Assembly: GCA_017590115.1 (NCBI GenBank)
Contig: JAGGNK010003335.1
Location: forward strand, 8,557,916 to 8,621,915
From: Montifringilla adamsi
Lineage: Eukaryota; Chordata; Aves; Passeriformes; Passeridae
Direction of reading: 5' to 3'
Length of the DNA: 64,000 nucleotides
The translations under genes were made by a program, and so were the position numbers. Below the pieces are notes generated by a model. It had not been told where the DNA came from and made no database searches. It saw only the letters and a program-made list of their open reading frames with translations. Every line of letters starts with the position of its first letter. The stretch's first letter is position 1. Below, in pieces: positions 11,479 to 25,174 of the stretch.

Positions 11479-13629
11479 CCCTTGTCACTCCTACCAGCAA
11501 AATCTCTCACTTCAGGCAGCTCTCAGCATCAGAGTCACTTCCAACCATTCCATTGCTCTCAGTTTAAAAAGCAAAAGAGTTGTGGGATATCTCATTGCCT
11601 GCTGTTCCTGTTCTACTCTGCTGCAAGGAGTTGGTCAACCAATGACCCTCTCTGCCAGCTGTTCACCACCAGCCCTGACTGGCCACAGGGCTGCAACAAG
11701 GAGCTTCACACAACTAGACTTTCATGGGATTCATCTGAACTCTGGGGAAGCAGGAATTTCAACAAAACTATTAAGGTTGTTTTAAAAAGTTTTCCAGATT
11801 TTATCATTTTTCACACAGTCTGCAATTCTCCTTCCTGGCTTTTGAAAAATGGCACACAGCTGTGCTTTGGATCGCAGCTGTGACTTCTGGCAGCAGGCAG
11901 AGGAGGCCCAGTGCTAGGCTGGGGTAGCCAGTGTCACCCTGAGCTACCTGGGGCTTCTCATCAGCCAGGAGAGACCAGTCCCCCTCATTGGCATGGCAGG
12001 GTGAGGTGTTGTGGGCTCCTGCACTCAGCATTTCTGAGCTGTGAGATATCCTCTGGATCTGCTCTGCTGAGCAGAAACACTGGGGAAAAAATTACCACAC
12101 GAGTGAAAGGCAGTGGGGAAGATACAAGACGAAAAATCCAATCAATGTTGGGTTTTCCTGCACTTGAAGTCAGTTTTCTTTGTTTTTTGCCCCTTCAAGT
12201 GTTTATTTTGTTGTATTTGGTCTGTTTTGATGCTATCCAGGCTCCTACCAATTCTCAGCATCTTATTTTCACATCCATCTTTTCCACAGATCCTGAACAT
12301 ATTCTCTGCCTTTTCCAAAGAGCTCGCTGGGTTTTGTGTCTCCGCAGAACAGATGGCACAACACTCAGATTTGCTTTAATAACTGAACCAATGCAGTTGC
12401 TTTGTTCTGCTCTGCTCACAGCTGCTTGGTGAGCTGTACCTCTGCAAGCCAAGGACAGGGATGCTGTGCCCATCAGCTGGCAGTGGGCAGGACCAGGCAC
12501 TCTCCAGATCCCCTGGACCCAAACTGGCCTGAGGGCAGCATGGATGGGCACAGACATGGCATCTCCCAGCTGGCAGCACAAGGATCAAACACCAATAGGC
12601 ACCTTCCTCCCAGGTCCTCAAGAAAAATAAACCTTGGGAAAGCATTAAAGTGCAAGGAGAAGTAGGAGGAGAAAAGAACAAGACATGCTGACTCTCCCAG
12701 AAGTGCCTGAGGATAAGTACTGTCATTTTTAACCATATTTCAACTTCTTAAGCAGCCTCCCATCAGTCAGAATTACAGTTTGTGGAAGGAACCTGTCCCA
12801 TCTTGGAAAGCCAGAGGCCACGTAGCCCCATGACAGCAGGCTGGGATCACACAGCTTCTGAACAGAGCCAAGCAGTGACAATTAACCCCTGGCCTGCCAA
12901 GAGCTCTGCAGTGCTGGCAGAGATAGGGAGCAAGCCATCCCTGAAAGTTGTGCCTGGTGATGGATGAAAGAGTCTTTAAACAGCCTGCTGTGGCCAGGTC
13001 ACATCGTGCTACAGACAGGACCCCCTCCTTCCTCAGGTGGGCTCTCGTGTGCACAAAGAGCCAACTCCAGGTTGGTGGTCCAGAATTCTTCTGGGCACAA
13101 CTGCCTCAAAAGAAAGATGATGAGTTCACACTTCCAGCTGATAACATCAGCAACCAGAGGTGTGTTTGAAGGAGCCTTTCCTCCTCTTCCACAAACTCAC
13201 CACCCAATTTTAGAGAGACACAGGGAAATATTTCAGGCCAGCTCAATTCAGTAAGGAATTTTGAGATACACGTTTTTGGTTTCCATTTGGGCTAATGCCC
13301 ATTAGAAACACGATAAATTACCATGGAGAGAGAGATGTCATTTTTCAACCCATGGAGATAATCCTAGAGGAGGGAGAGGAAGCATAAGGAAGTACTGAGC
13401 TCAGAGGTGTTGCTTGGGAAAAAAAGCCTGTGTAGAAGAAAGGGATTAATAAAACACCTGTGTGTTCCTAGAGCTCAGACTCCTCCTGGATTTACACTGG
13501 ACTGCTGATCCTCAAAGCATTACATTTGGGATATCTTTGCTTCATCAGCCAATACTAATACAGACAAAACTTTAAATTTATCAACACATCCTCAGTTATA
13601 AACACATCACTATGTTCATGGGAACCAAA

Positions 13630-13657
13630 TTAGGAACCAAGCATTAGGAGCCAAGCA
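13630..13657. repeat. 14-base tandem duplication
   Basis: TTAGGAACCAAGCA followed directly by TTAGGAGCCAAGCA, with one mismatch in 14. Confidence 0.85.
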
Positions 13658-14449
13658 ACTTTTTCATCCACTCACAACTCCTACATTCATTCACAAGTGT
13701 GTTGCATTTGTAACTGGTCACTAAAGGTAGTGACACTTACAATAGCTCTGAGAGAAACAGTCTTTGGGATCTACTTCCTACCTTGGGCAAAGAGGAGGCA
13801 GAAATGAGAGCAGAGTAGTGAAGGCCAACATTTTTCTACAAGATTTAAAGGTTTCTCTTAGAGACTTTATGCTGATTTTTTATAGTTTATTGGAAGAAAA
13901 GAAAAAAAAGTCATTTAATTCAGTCTCAGAGGATCTGAAAACTACTTATTTTTTATTTTACTCTCTCCAAGCCTCTTTATGTATCCCTCAAGAGTGAACA
14001 AAAGTTTGCTTTTTTTCCACATCTTGTAGAGATTTTTTAAAATTAGCATAATGCTTTTAAAATTAATTGCATTTTTTAAAAAGAATAACTTCAGCTTTCT
14101 TGCAGGCAGCTAGTGTAACACATGATTATGCAAACCACGACCAATATTTTGGTGCCAAAAATACAGCTCAGCAGAGAGATGTATAAATACTGGCCAAACC
14201 TTGGAAAGTTCGAGTAACAGAAGTAGATAACATAGTTCTCCTTTCAGCAGCTATTCAAATTTCCTTCCTTTTTAACTTCCTTGGAAAGGAATCAATTAAA
14301 AACCAAACATTAATACAACTTCTACACCATTTTTTTATAGCTTCTATCTCATGGGATAAACTAAATCACACCTTAAAAACTCCCCTTAACATCTCCTTTC
14401 AAAAAGCAATGTCATTCACTATGGCCAGAGCTCTCTGTGCTCAGCTCCT

Positions 14450-14463
14450 GGGGCTATAAAAGC
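14450..14463 (+). promoter_or_regulatory. TATA-box-like motif
   Basis: GGGGCTATAAAAGC is a textbook TATA element (G/C-flanked TATAAAAG). No gene start or clear exon follows on the plus strand, so it may be a chance match or the promoter of an unknown non-coding transcript. Confidence 0.2.
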
Positions 14464-15479
14464 AAAACCTCAAAAACAATAAAATTCAGGTAGCAGAAAC
14501 TGGGCTTTGGAACTCTGTTCTTCTCCAAGACTTGCACATGACTCTGCAGCAACCAAGACACTTGGCACTAGTGAAAGTGTGGGCAAACAGAGGGGTTTCC
14601 TATTTTACAAGTGATTCATAGGAGAGAAATTGCTGAAAGACCCACTTAATTTCAAATTTGTTTTTGCTCTCTGCAAAGGCAAACCTGGACATTTATAGAT
14701 TTCTTTATAGATCAGTACTTGTACAAATTTTATAGAGGGCTAAAATTAACATGCAGGTATTCATAACTACTTACTAATGCTACTTTTTAAAGAGCTGAAA
14801 TATAATCAAATATTTGTATGCATAAAAAAGTAACTTTCAAACCTGAGCCTAATCTTTCTCCAGTGAAGCACAAAGGCAAAGGCCAGCCAGGTACCTGGCA
14901 TGTATGTCTAAAACAATAGCCAGGCCTGATACTGGGAGGCTCCTGAGAATTTCACAGTGGGAAAAAAATCATTACATTAGAATGTAATTACAGCACAGAC
15001 CATGTGATTGCATTATCTAACGTGACTACAAGGTTTTTCAAAAGCATTGGATTCATATGGAAAACACGTGGATAGAGAAACCTTGAAACAAGCTTCTCCA
15101 TCTGTCACCTTTCCCTCCCATAAGTGCTGTGTCACTGAACAGTCAGGCTGAGCTCCCAACTCTTCTCAGCAAGGAAAGGACTAACCATACTCTAAATTCT
15201 CACTGGAAATGCCTAACTTGAAATAGTTGCCACTCTTAATATCAATATATAAGGCTGTAGCACAGACCTTGGACACTGTGCTTAAAAAAGCTCACCCCTC
15301 CCCATGCAGTGCATAGCTGATTTTTTTTCTATTTGTTCTCCACTGGTCTGTTCTGCATCTTTTTAGTTGTATGAGTCAATGCTCATTAACAATACACATA
15401 GGTTTATTGGGATTTGGTTTTCGTCTTTCCTTTGACCCAAGTATAAAGAACTGCACACCGAAAAAAAATATAAATATTC

Positions 15480-15495
15480 GGGGGGAGGGGGGGGG
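15480..15495 (+). repeat. G6-A-G9 tract
   Basis: Six G, one A, nine G in otherwise AT-rich DNA. The run is long enough to fold as an intramolecular or intermolecular G-quadruplex, but the length may be unreliable. Confidence 0.85.
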
Positions 15496-16044
15496 TGTCT
15501 TTGTATGCATTTTAAACAGCACATTGTGCCTCCCCTACACACTCCTTTTAGGGATGCATAATGTCAAATCTAAACAGGTTATGTTCATCTCATCTATTAT
15601 TAACCAAGAATCTTCTGTACAGATTTCAGTATATGTTTACTCTGTGAAAGCCTACACAGTACAATCTACAGCTAAAAGCAATAGTAGACACCTACAGAAT
15701 CAGAGAAAAAGGAGGAAGAATTCTGCAAAGCAAATGAACAAAAGCTAAATAGATCCTATTATATTGCTCTGACTCTGTGGAAAAGGGAGAACAAATATTG
15801 AACATGCAGTATTACCATTTATTTCCTTTGAAGTCGCTCAGGAGTAAAGAGGCATTGTGTAAATATATAACCCACAAATTGCTGATGATCAAACTACAGC
15901 CCTGCACGCAAGGATTAGATACAAAAAACAAACCAGGAGTGGGGTAAACACCGGCTAATCAGAAAGAATTACAATCTGCCAATACACAGTAGCTGGAGAG
16001 CTTGGGAGTGCCCAAGCCAAGAGCAGTGCTGCTGTTTGCACTTG

Positions 16045-16120
16045 AAATCATAGAATCATCTAGGTTGGAAAATACCTTTAAGATCATCGAGTCCAACCAT
16101 AAAACACAGGATCCAAAGCA
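16045..16120 (-). mobile_element. CR1 LINE 3' end fragment
   Basis: Carries the classic reversed CR1 3' end: AATCATAGAATCATCTAGG, then TTGGAAAATACC, AAGATCATCGAGTCCAACC. Similarity fades after about 75 bases. It is severely 5'-truncated. The good match suggests a moderately old insertion. Confidence 0.9.
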
Positions 16121-16854
16121 CACAGCCCCAGGGGCAGACTCCATCTGGGAGGCACATGTCAGGCTGAGGGCACAGAACCATGCAAGAAATGATGAAAAAG
16201 CAGCACAGGTTACAACAGATTGCCAGGGTTATCAATTCAAATGCGACAAACGATCCCTGTGGGCAATACTATTTCAAGAAGTGTCTACCTGGCAGGGGAG
16301 CAGCTGACTCCAGGAGCCTGGGCTGCCAGCCTGTGCTTTCCTGAAGTTGCACTTTTGGGACTGCTCAAGCAACAGACAGCTGGGGAAAATTACACACATT
16401 TCTTCAAGTTCTTACAGGATTTTAAATTGCATTTATAATGACAACTTGATCACCGAGACAGACTGGAAAGAGAGGCAGCAAAACAGAATGTTTGACAAGG
16501 TCAGCTTCACTTCCCAGCCCAGCACAGTGCAATGAAGTGCAGCCTGAGCCACTGCAGCCAGCAAAGCTGGCGCAGGGAATGCACAGCACCTTGTCAAATA
16601 AGCAGCAGTGTACGTGTCTAATGCCTTTAATTTTGTATATTGGAATCTGGTGCATTAATAAAGCCTGTCATAATGGGCACAAGGAAGCTTGGAGCAATTT
16701 CTGCACATCAGTGTTACATTAGCTCCTGGTTTAGAAAAAGTGTAAAGATACATAGTTTTCATTAGCTGACAAGATTCGTAAAAGTTATGGGGAAGATAGT
16801 TGAAGGGAACCAGTTCTTGCTACTGTGCAACTGACTCCATGTTCTTAAAACAAC

Positions 16855-16910
16855 TAAAAAATTAAAAAAAAAAAAAAAACAAAAAAAAAAACTAAAAAAA
16901 AATCACCAAA
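16855..16910 (+). repeat. A-rich low-complexity tract
   Basis: A16, C, A11, CT, then a further A run, continuing into an A/C-rich stretch. It is simple sequence only. Confidence 0.85.
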
Positions 16911-19591
16911 ACACAAACCAATCTACTTACAGACAATTTTACACTCTCTGAGCCTGACATGGACTTGTTCTGACCCATTATTAGAAACAGAATAACACAA
17001 AAAAAAAGTCAGAGTTCTTCTTTATTCTCCAAGCTTAGCCCTGAAAAGTCAACACTAGAATCTGATCATATTGCCATGACGGAGATAGCCTTTGTATTGG
17101 TTACTCCAAAAATCAGAAGTTCAGTTTCAAAGGATGTAGAAGACAGAAACAAATGTGACAGTCTATTTTTAATAACATAATTGCTTCATCTGTCTTGTAA
17201 TGAAATAATTTTTTGGCAGAACAACTGGCTGAAACATGAAATTCTGGCAAATATTACAATATTCTCATAAACTTATGAATCAGAATACTCTGGAATTTTA
17301 GTCAATCCTTTCAACAAAACAAACCTTAGCAAGTTATGATAACCTAATTTAAAACAATTAAAATAAATCCTGGAATTTCTGTGTTCAGTGTAACACATGA
17401 GCTTCTAAACATCAACTGCTCACAACAAAACTCTTGTAAATGAGTTACGAAGTAAGGATTACTGACAGAAATTATTTGGTGTATAATTTTAATTAACAAC
17501 TAAATTCAAGTAAGCCATGCTTTATTCCCAGGCAATTCAAAACAGAAAGAGGTGACATTCATAAAATAAATTACTCTTTATGAATTATTCACCCAGTTTT
17601 AATATCTTTTTCAGACTTTCCAATCTGTTCACTAAACCCTACTGTGAAAAGCTCAATATCATATTCATTAAAATAAACTTAACTGAACCCTGAAAGAAGG
17701 CACACACAGATTGGTCATTACAACCAACTGTTCTGCATCTGAAATTCCTGTTTTACACAAATGCAGAATGAGTTCTCTTACCTGCATTTTAAAAGACACA
17801 TCAACACCTTGATTACAAGTGCTATCCTTAAAAAGAAACTAAAGATATCTGGGCATGACCTACTGACCTACTTCCTAGGCAATCACGGGCAGACTTGGAA
17901 GATGTTGCCTGTCTCCTGACAGTGGCTGGATGTCATAAAACTCAGGATGAAGCCCCAGTCACGGGCCTGTTCTCTTGCCATGTGAAAGAACATGTTTAAG
18001 GTAAGGTGAGTCACGGCTAAGAGAGTAAACTTTCCACATCCTGACCTTCCCCTTGCACTGAAAGTTCTTCACTTGCTCATCACTTGGATCTGTCCAAGAG
18101 CAGGAGAAGGGTACAGGCTCCTGAAACAGCAGCTCCCTTGGTCCGCACTGCCAGGATGCAATCACAGACCCTTTGGTGACTCATGACCTTAAATCCTACG
18201 ACACACAAACTAAACACACTCATTGACCTCTGCTGGGGAGCACAGGGCAGTGATGAATGAAGAGGAACTGGAGCTGCTGCTGTCTGCATTACTCACCACG
18301 GAGAGTTCACTTCTCCCATATTAGTAAATACAAAAATATGCAGTTTTATCATCAGCCAAACAGCCAGGCTGTGGTCCACAGAGGATAATCTGGCAGCCAT
18401 TGCTGCAAGGTTTTTCCATTTGGTTTGCTATTACGTTAAATAAGATGTCTCAGATCCCGCTCATAACAGTCATCTGGTGGGTTATCTCTCATGTATATGA
18501 GGAGGGCTGTTTTCCCAAAACCTGATGTATCATTGTGACCAGCATATGTCAGGGAATTGCAGATCAGCACATTACAGAGCACTGCTGTAGTCCCAGTCCT
18601 GAGAGCAAATGCAGCACCACACCAGAGGACAGGAGCACGGGTCAGAGAGGCCCTGCTCTGCTGGGAGGCTGAGCACATGCTGCTCAGGGCACACAGGGAT
18701 CCCACACGCCAGGCAGCGCTGAAGGAAGGAGATTCACAATGCACATCTAATATTTACACTCTTTCCCACAATCTTAGCCAAATTGTCTATGATCTGTTAG
18801 CAGCCTAAGTAAATATGGAAGTATGCAAAAGCAGGAAAAGAATCACAATTCTGCCTTGTAGGACAACAAACAGGAGTAGCCAGGACAGATAGTGATGCAC
18901 CTCAGAGCAACTTCTGTCCCTCCAGGTTCCTGTGACAGGGGGAAGCCTGGGCTCACTGAGGAGGGTCTTGTGGCATTGCTGTGCTGGTGGTGCTGTGCAC
19001 AAGGGATGGAGAAAGGTCAGCAGAGGCAGGGTGGCTCTTTGAAAGGCTATAAAGGGTATCCCCATTCCCTTTCTGAGAAATATGTCAGCATTAAATAAAC
19101 TAACTCTGCTCTCAAATCCTCTGCTCTCATTTGCAGTGTCTGAATTCTCCAGAAATCCCAAAGAAGTTGCTGCTTCTTATTTTTGAAGGAAAATCTAAAT
19201 CTTACATAGATGTTTCTGAGCAAATTTAGGGCTTGAGAGGGTGAGGGAAAGTGTTATTTTCAGAGGGAAAATGGGCTAAAAATTTCCAACTAACCCTAAT
19301 GGATCTACAGCTGTGTTCCCTCTGCTACATCACCACCCTGACCCTGTGCAGCCACAGCCTCCTCTTTGCATCCAAGAAACATGACTAACGTGCTGGAGGA
19401 GTAATCTGATAACTCAAAATGCTGGACAGTGACGTCTCATGTCCACTCTGTACCAGCCTAAAACGCCAGAAAACATTTTCCTTGGAATGTCAGATGACCT
19501 GCAGATGAAAAACACTTAAGATAAATACTCTTTTTGCTGTGAGCAGGAAGGAAGGTGGAATGGGATTACCCACAACTTAAAACACCAGAGG

Positions 19592-19612
19592 GAAGAAAGA
19601 AAGAAAGAAAAG
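19592..19612. repeat. (GAAA)n microsatellite
   Basis: Four to five GAAA units in a purine-rich stretch. No gene is associated. Confidence 0.85.
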
Positions 19613-21200
19613 AGGCAAAGGCAGAATGGGAGAGAAAGCAGAACCTGCAGTAAATGGCATAAAGGTCCAAAATAAAAGGATGGTGTGGCGAGGAGAATAG
19701 GGTTTCAACTGAAATGTCACAAGGGGTTTGTTAAGCAGCTGCCACCAGTGAATTTTTAGAAATGAGAAATTTATATCACAGGAAATAAAGGCGATGGAAA
19801 TTGATCATGCCAAGAACATAATTCAAAGTTCCTTTCTCACCACATGCATACCTGGAATTATTTCTTATTAATATAATGTCTTTAAAGGAGAGAGAACAAA
19901 GCCATCTCACTATTCTCAGAGATCACTGCCTGGCACAGCAATAACATATCCATCAAGAATAACACACAGCAAGGGAACGCTCATGTGCAGTTCAACAGCT
20001 GCACATTGTTTTAAAGATGAACAGAAACAGACAAAATACATTTTGTGCTATTTTAATATCTACATATTTAAACATATCTACTAGGTAAAGGAAATGGAAA
20101 TCCAAAGTGCTAGCAGACTGCCAAAACCAAAAGAAAAACCCCATGGTGTTGCTGTTGGCTCCAAAGAAAATGGTTTGTCCCTTCTTCCAAGAATTTTAAA
20201 AGTTAGTGATAGAAAGCAAAAGGAGGGGAGAAAAACATAGATCTAAAAAGAACAAAATTACCATGTATATGGAAACCACATACTGGGTCCCATATGTGTG
20301 TCACATTCTTCTGCTCATGGTGTGCATCAGCCCTGTAACTCACAATTTCGGGTCAACACTCTCCACTGTTCTCTCTAACACACACCTATTCTGGGCATTA
20401 ACACACTCTGTGGCTTATTTTTGTTTGTGTAGAGGGAAAGGGAAAGACCATCTCTAAGTAGAAGTCAAGCTACATCATTATTAGAAAATGAGTTTCCATG
20501 AGGAGCTTCACAGATCAAAGTTCTGATCTCCTCTCTGGAAATTAGTTTTGCCCTACCTGAAGGAGCAGGTGGGGAAGGCTTTTAACCCAGAGGAGGCTCT
20601 CGAGGCTGTGATCAAGGAGGAGAGAGGTGAGGGGCTGAATTGACTCCATTCTCAGCCATCAGTGACATCTGTGCCAGCATTTTTTGTAAACCAGATTACT
20701 TAGAAAGCGGACACTCCACTCCAGTATGTAGATGTTGCTGCAACTGATTTAAAAACAGGATTGTGGGCACCAACAATGAAAGCAGATCTCAAAACACATG
20801 AAATGGGAAAATGTGGATGACGAGATCTGCATATGAGACATGTTTAAGGTGCTTGAAGCAGTTTAGAAAGAAATCCTAGCTTTGTAAGCTCTCTACTAGA
20901 TAAAGAGGCATCACACTCCAAAGCCAGAAAGATGAGCAGAAAAAGCAGAAGTAAATGAATCAACTAGTTCCACGAAGTTGATGCACATAAATTAAAGCTC
21001 ACTAAGTGCTGGGGATTATGCTCATCTGAAAGAGGAATTTGTTTGTCATAACTTAATCCTACCCAGACGAACATTCAGCAACTACACTCACTTCACTGCC
21101 AGAAAAGACCATTCTGGCAGAGGCTTGAGTTGCTCTAGCTAAGTCCCAGTAACTTCACTATTTTAGGGAGTTTTGACCAAATTTTTGTGTTCTTCAAATA

Positions 21201-21232
21201 AACAATGCTCAAGCATTGTTAAAAAAAAAAAA
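21201..21232 (+). other. Perfect hairpin followed by A12
   Basis: AACAATGCT and AGCATTGTT are exact reverse complements separated by two bases. A run of twelve A follows at once. In bacteria such a hairpin on the opposite strand would suggest a terminator. In a vertebrate intron it is most likely a chance palindrome or a remnant of a small repeat. Confidence 0.5.
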
Positions 21233-24099
21233 TCTTAAGTCTACTACACCAAATAAGTCATCATATTTTTGGGAAAATAAGCAACCACTCACAGCTTCAG
21301 AGTGGGATGACTTTACACCTGCTATTAATCTTCATGTACTTGTGGCTGGGACCTTTGGCTTTGGCCGTTTTCAAGGCAGAAAGACCTGATTAATGGGAAA
21401 GCAGATGGTAACTGATATGATAAAACACTTATTCCTGACAGACAGAAACAACACAATCACATTTACATCCAGTGCAACCCAATTCCCCCTGCCCTCCTCA
21501 GAAGTGCAATACAATCACTGCTCCTGCTCCACAGCTGTGTTTCCTCAAGGAAGAAGAGAAGGATCAAGAATGTGAACACAGAGAATTCCCATTGGTGGAA
21601 AGGCAACAAAAACAAGATTGTACAGTCTGTGAATTCAGACTGATAATCTAAGTTTTTGCCACCACTTTTCCTCTCATTGCACCACCAAAATGAAATGAAC
21701 CTGGAACAAGTTATAAATCAGCCTTTACAAAAACAGGATTTGTTGTCTTTAAATGCACAGAGTTCTGCCATCCTGCAATGCATGAATTCTGCAGCCTTTG
21801 CACTTTAAGGGACATTAATTCAAATGAATACAGTAGCAGACCACTGCCATATATTACACTCTGTTTTTACAGATGCACGTAGTTTTCCAATTGAAAGATA
21901 AAATAATGCAAACCTAGGCAGGGGAATTAGGCATGCAGGCAGAGTCAATGTACAGGTATGAAATACAAAGCAGGACTGGCATGCTGACAGGACGCTGCTA
22001 TTCTCTAGGGCAATCTAACATTTTAAAAGGGTAAAGTGTGCAGTTTAAGAACATTCAAATGGCCAAACACAGCTTCCTGTTTACATAAATTAATAGGAGA
22101 TTAGTTCTTTCCAAGCTTTGAGTTCTGCAAGTGACGTGTAAATTCCATGTGACTCACAAATCCTTTGCACATGGCCCAAGTGCACACGGGATTTTCCATC
22201 CCGAGTCAGCACTTGAGTCCAGCATTTTCCTGTAATGGTGATTTCTGGGAATGGAGATAGAAACTCTAAGATCTTTTTCTCAGTCCGTCCTTCTAAAGAC
22301 ATGTGGTAACTTTGTTTTGCAGGAGCAAGCCTGGTAAAAATGCAGACCAGATGGACATGCATGGCTATTGTGAGCCCTCCAAGGAAACAGGCACTATCTT
22401 CTCTGTCTGAGGCCAATGTCCTGAAATACAATGCCTGTATTTCTCCTGAAGAATGGTGAGTGATCTTACCCACTTCATTCCCAACATAAGGGTTAGAATA
22501 AAAGTCCTCTACAGATGTCAAGTAGTCCACAGGGTGACCACAAGATGGTAAGAAAGATGGAAAGCAAATTCTTACCATGTTGGGAATTGCATCTGTTTTT
22601 CCTCAAGGGGAATATTCAAATCCACCTCCACTGAATTTTCAAGCCTCATGCATGCCACAATAAACCAGTAAGCTCTGAAGAGCCTGATGGCTTTGTTTTC
22701 CCCTGAGGCCAAGTGCGATCCACAACAAAAAGGGACTGATGACTGCCCCACTGCCAGGGTGGGAAAGGCACACTCCCAGCAAGGGCGGGCATCACACTCG
22801 CTCCACACTAATTGGAAGAATCATCTGCTGCCTGTTTCAGCTGGCCTTGCAACCTCTTCACACACAGTCCAAACACTCCTCGTGGGAAAGCTGGCAAAAG
22901 CTCCAGAGAGTTACAAAATGATGGATTTTGCTTGGACAAGAGATTGCCAGAGTTAATTATGAACCATTATTTAGACATATTGGTGAGGAAGACATAACAA
23001 TTCTCAATACTCAGACTTATTATGAGGCCTGCCAAATTCCTGCCTCTGGGTTCAACGCTGCACGTAGACCAAGACATTCCTTCAGAAATTGGCATTGATG
23101 AAATTTTATGAATAAGCAAAACATCCCATTAGCAAGGGGTCTCTGAACACCCATTAGTCAGAGCAGCAATAAAAGCATGGGATGGAGCAGCCTACATGGC
23201 CACTTCTCGCCCTGTCCCAATAACATGGATCGTGAGAAATGGATTTGCAGCCCAAGAATGTTGATAGCTTGGGAATAGGCTGAAATTTCACCATGTTAAG
23301 TGGAAAGAATGGGGAAATGAATTTTCATTTTGCCAAGAAATCAAATCAAATTAAATTTCCCATCTTGGGCTTTTTTGAATCTTCTCAACTTCTTGCAAAT
23401 CAGTCATTATGCCAAGAAAATACCTTAAAAATATCACAACGAACACAAACCCCATACTGCTAAGGCAAATGGTGAGTTAGAAAAAGAAAACATTTTCTCC
23501 AATGTCTGAAAAGCTTTGATGCCAACTAACAGAAGATGGGAGAAGTACCATAATAGGAAAACTGAGAATTTAATACATGGAGACTGATGGGATATTTGGA
23601 CAATATAATATAGGAAAGCTATGAGAACTGCAGTAACAGCAAAGCTCCAAGCTACTCCTAACTGCAATAATGAGATGTGCTGATGGAATTATGCAGAAAT
23701 GTGAGGGGTTTTTTCATAATATATGATGCATAACCGCAAATGTCTGTCCTCACTGGGCCAAGACAGACACAGAGTTTTCTGTCTAAATAGAGGATGATAA
23801 AGATGTGACAGCAGTGTTTCTGAGCCTACTGATTGCCTGTGAAGCCCCAAGGATCCCCAGTTGCAACAAGAACAGATATTCTCAGTACTTTGAGACTCTG
23901 AAATAAAAGTTCAATATCCTGTTTCCAAAGGTGTCCTGTAACTCCTTCCTAAGGAATTATGTAAGACTAAGTGGAATTAAACATCATACCTCCTGCAACC
24001 TTGCAAGCCAGTGATTTTCTCCAGAATGTATGTCCTACTTCCAGCAAAGTGCTAGTCTGGGATTTCCTGCAGCAGTGCTGGTGAATGGATACTTCACAG

Positions 24100-24412
24100 C
24101 CCTCAATCAATTTTCCTTCTGTGAATCTCTGATGATTTTTTGAACTCTTGCAGCACTTTACCATCCACAGTATCACTCAGCAAATAGTTCCATGACTTTA
24201 TTGTGCTGAGCTGGCTTCCTTGTGCTTGTCTGAAGCTGCTTTCTCTAAGTTTTACTTGATATCTCTTAGTTGTTACACAGGTAGAGACATGGGACCTTCT
24301 TCTGCTCACTCATGATTTTATAGATCTTGATATCTCAGTATTGCTTTCCATCTCCCCTCCCCTGGAATTGTTCTGTCCTTTGCAACACTCTTTGAACTGC
24401 TCTTGGAGACAG
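24100..24412 (-). mobile_element. Ancient CR1/L3-type LINE 3' region
   Basis: More diverged than the avian CR1 copies but with the same architecture, seen in old vertebrate CR1/L3 elements. It has a TCCACAG...CTCAGCAA block with ...AGTTCCATGACTTTATTGTG, then a pyrimidine-rich GCTTTCT region, then CACTCATGATTTTATAGATC with TTGATATCTC, and a tail-side TTTCCATCTCCCC stretch. I place it by the order of these blocks rather than by identity, so the limits are approximate. Confidence 0.6.
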
Positions 24413-25161
24413 GTCCATCACAGCCCTTGTTCCACTCTCGGGGCCCAAGAACAGCTTTGTTTGGTTCCCACACTGCCATAAAAACAGCCTGGTCCTCCAG
24501 AGACTCCGATGAGGAGGAGTTTTGTGGAAATTACCACTGCAATTCACTGGCTGCTATTCTCTACATTCTCAGTTCTGTAATAGTACCATGCTCCATAGCT
24601 TTGTTTTATATTGTTTTGGTATTACACATCATACCTCCTGCAAACTTATCACAGATGTGCCATCTAAAGGTTTAGTCTCAATTCAAAGTTAAACTCCAAT
24701 CTGAATATAAGATTGGCAAGTTATAATTCAAGGTGACAGAACACTATTGTGGATGAAAAGTGACAGACAGCAAAATTAGTGGTTTATCCTTACACAACCA
24801 CAGCTCCTGCTATCCCAGTGAAGTCTGTTTTCTACCACTGTAAAGTTCAAGCAATTCATGCTTAGAGGAAAGAACTCATTTCACAATTTTATCACTGTTG
24901 TTATGATACCAGCAGGGGTTTCTTTTAGAGCTTGCTCTGGCAGGAGCATAACTCCCTGCGATTCTCCCCCTGCATTTAAAACAAAACAGCTCGAACTGTT
25001 GTGGTTGCAGAGAAACATTTGAACTTTAACACAATCTTAAAAGCTCAGGGGAGGTGGCAGATATAAACCCAAATATGATGAGAAATTAAACAACAAATCT
25101 GGGGATTTTTCACCAAATCTCATTTTCTGAGCAATTGGATTTAGCAGATGAACCTCCCTCT

Positions 25162-25174
25162 ACGGATTATCCGT
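25162..25174. promoter_or_regulatory. Palindromic ACGGATTATCCGT site
   Basis: Six-base arms ACGGAT/ATCCGT around a central T. The core GGATTA is the recognition site of bicoid-class (K50) homeodomain proteins such as OTX, PITX and CRX. Both CpGs are intact although CpG is depleted around it. Binding is inference. Confidence 0.25.

Larger units (their letters stand above)
5676..16044. other. Intron segment without gene
   Basis: Unique AT-rich DNA with a GC-richer patch at 7540-7800. That patch opens several overlapping frames on both strands but has no recognisable product. A second GC-richer patch is at 12400-12660. It also contains the MIR copy at 11361, the CAG6 tract and short A runs. A 173-codon frame (11911-12432) shows no family signature. 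Confidence 0.5.
16121..24099. other. Intron segment without gene
   Basis: Mostly unique AT-rich sequence. It holds the A-rich tract at 16.86 kb, the GAAA repeat and the hairpin at 21.2 kb. A 162-codon minus-strand frame at 22090-22578 has a balanced composition but no recognisable domain, start context or splice framework. Confidence 0.5.

Noticed and set aside
11911..12432. 173-codon plus-strand frame
   Set aside because: Length is within chance for a window with GC-richer patches. Composition is cysteine-, serine- and leucine-rich without any domain, and no splice or promoter context supports it.
22090..22578. 162-codon minus-strand frame with fairly protein-like composition
   Set aside because: No recognised motif, no signal or membrane segment, and its length is not an outlier among random frames here. 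A protein search would settle it.
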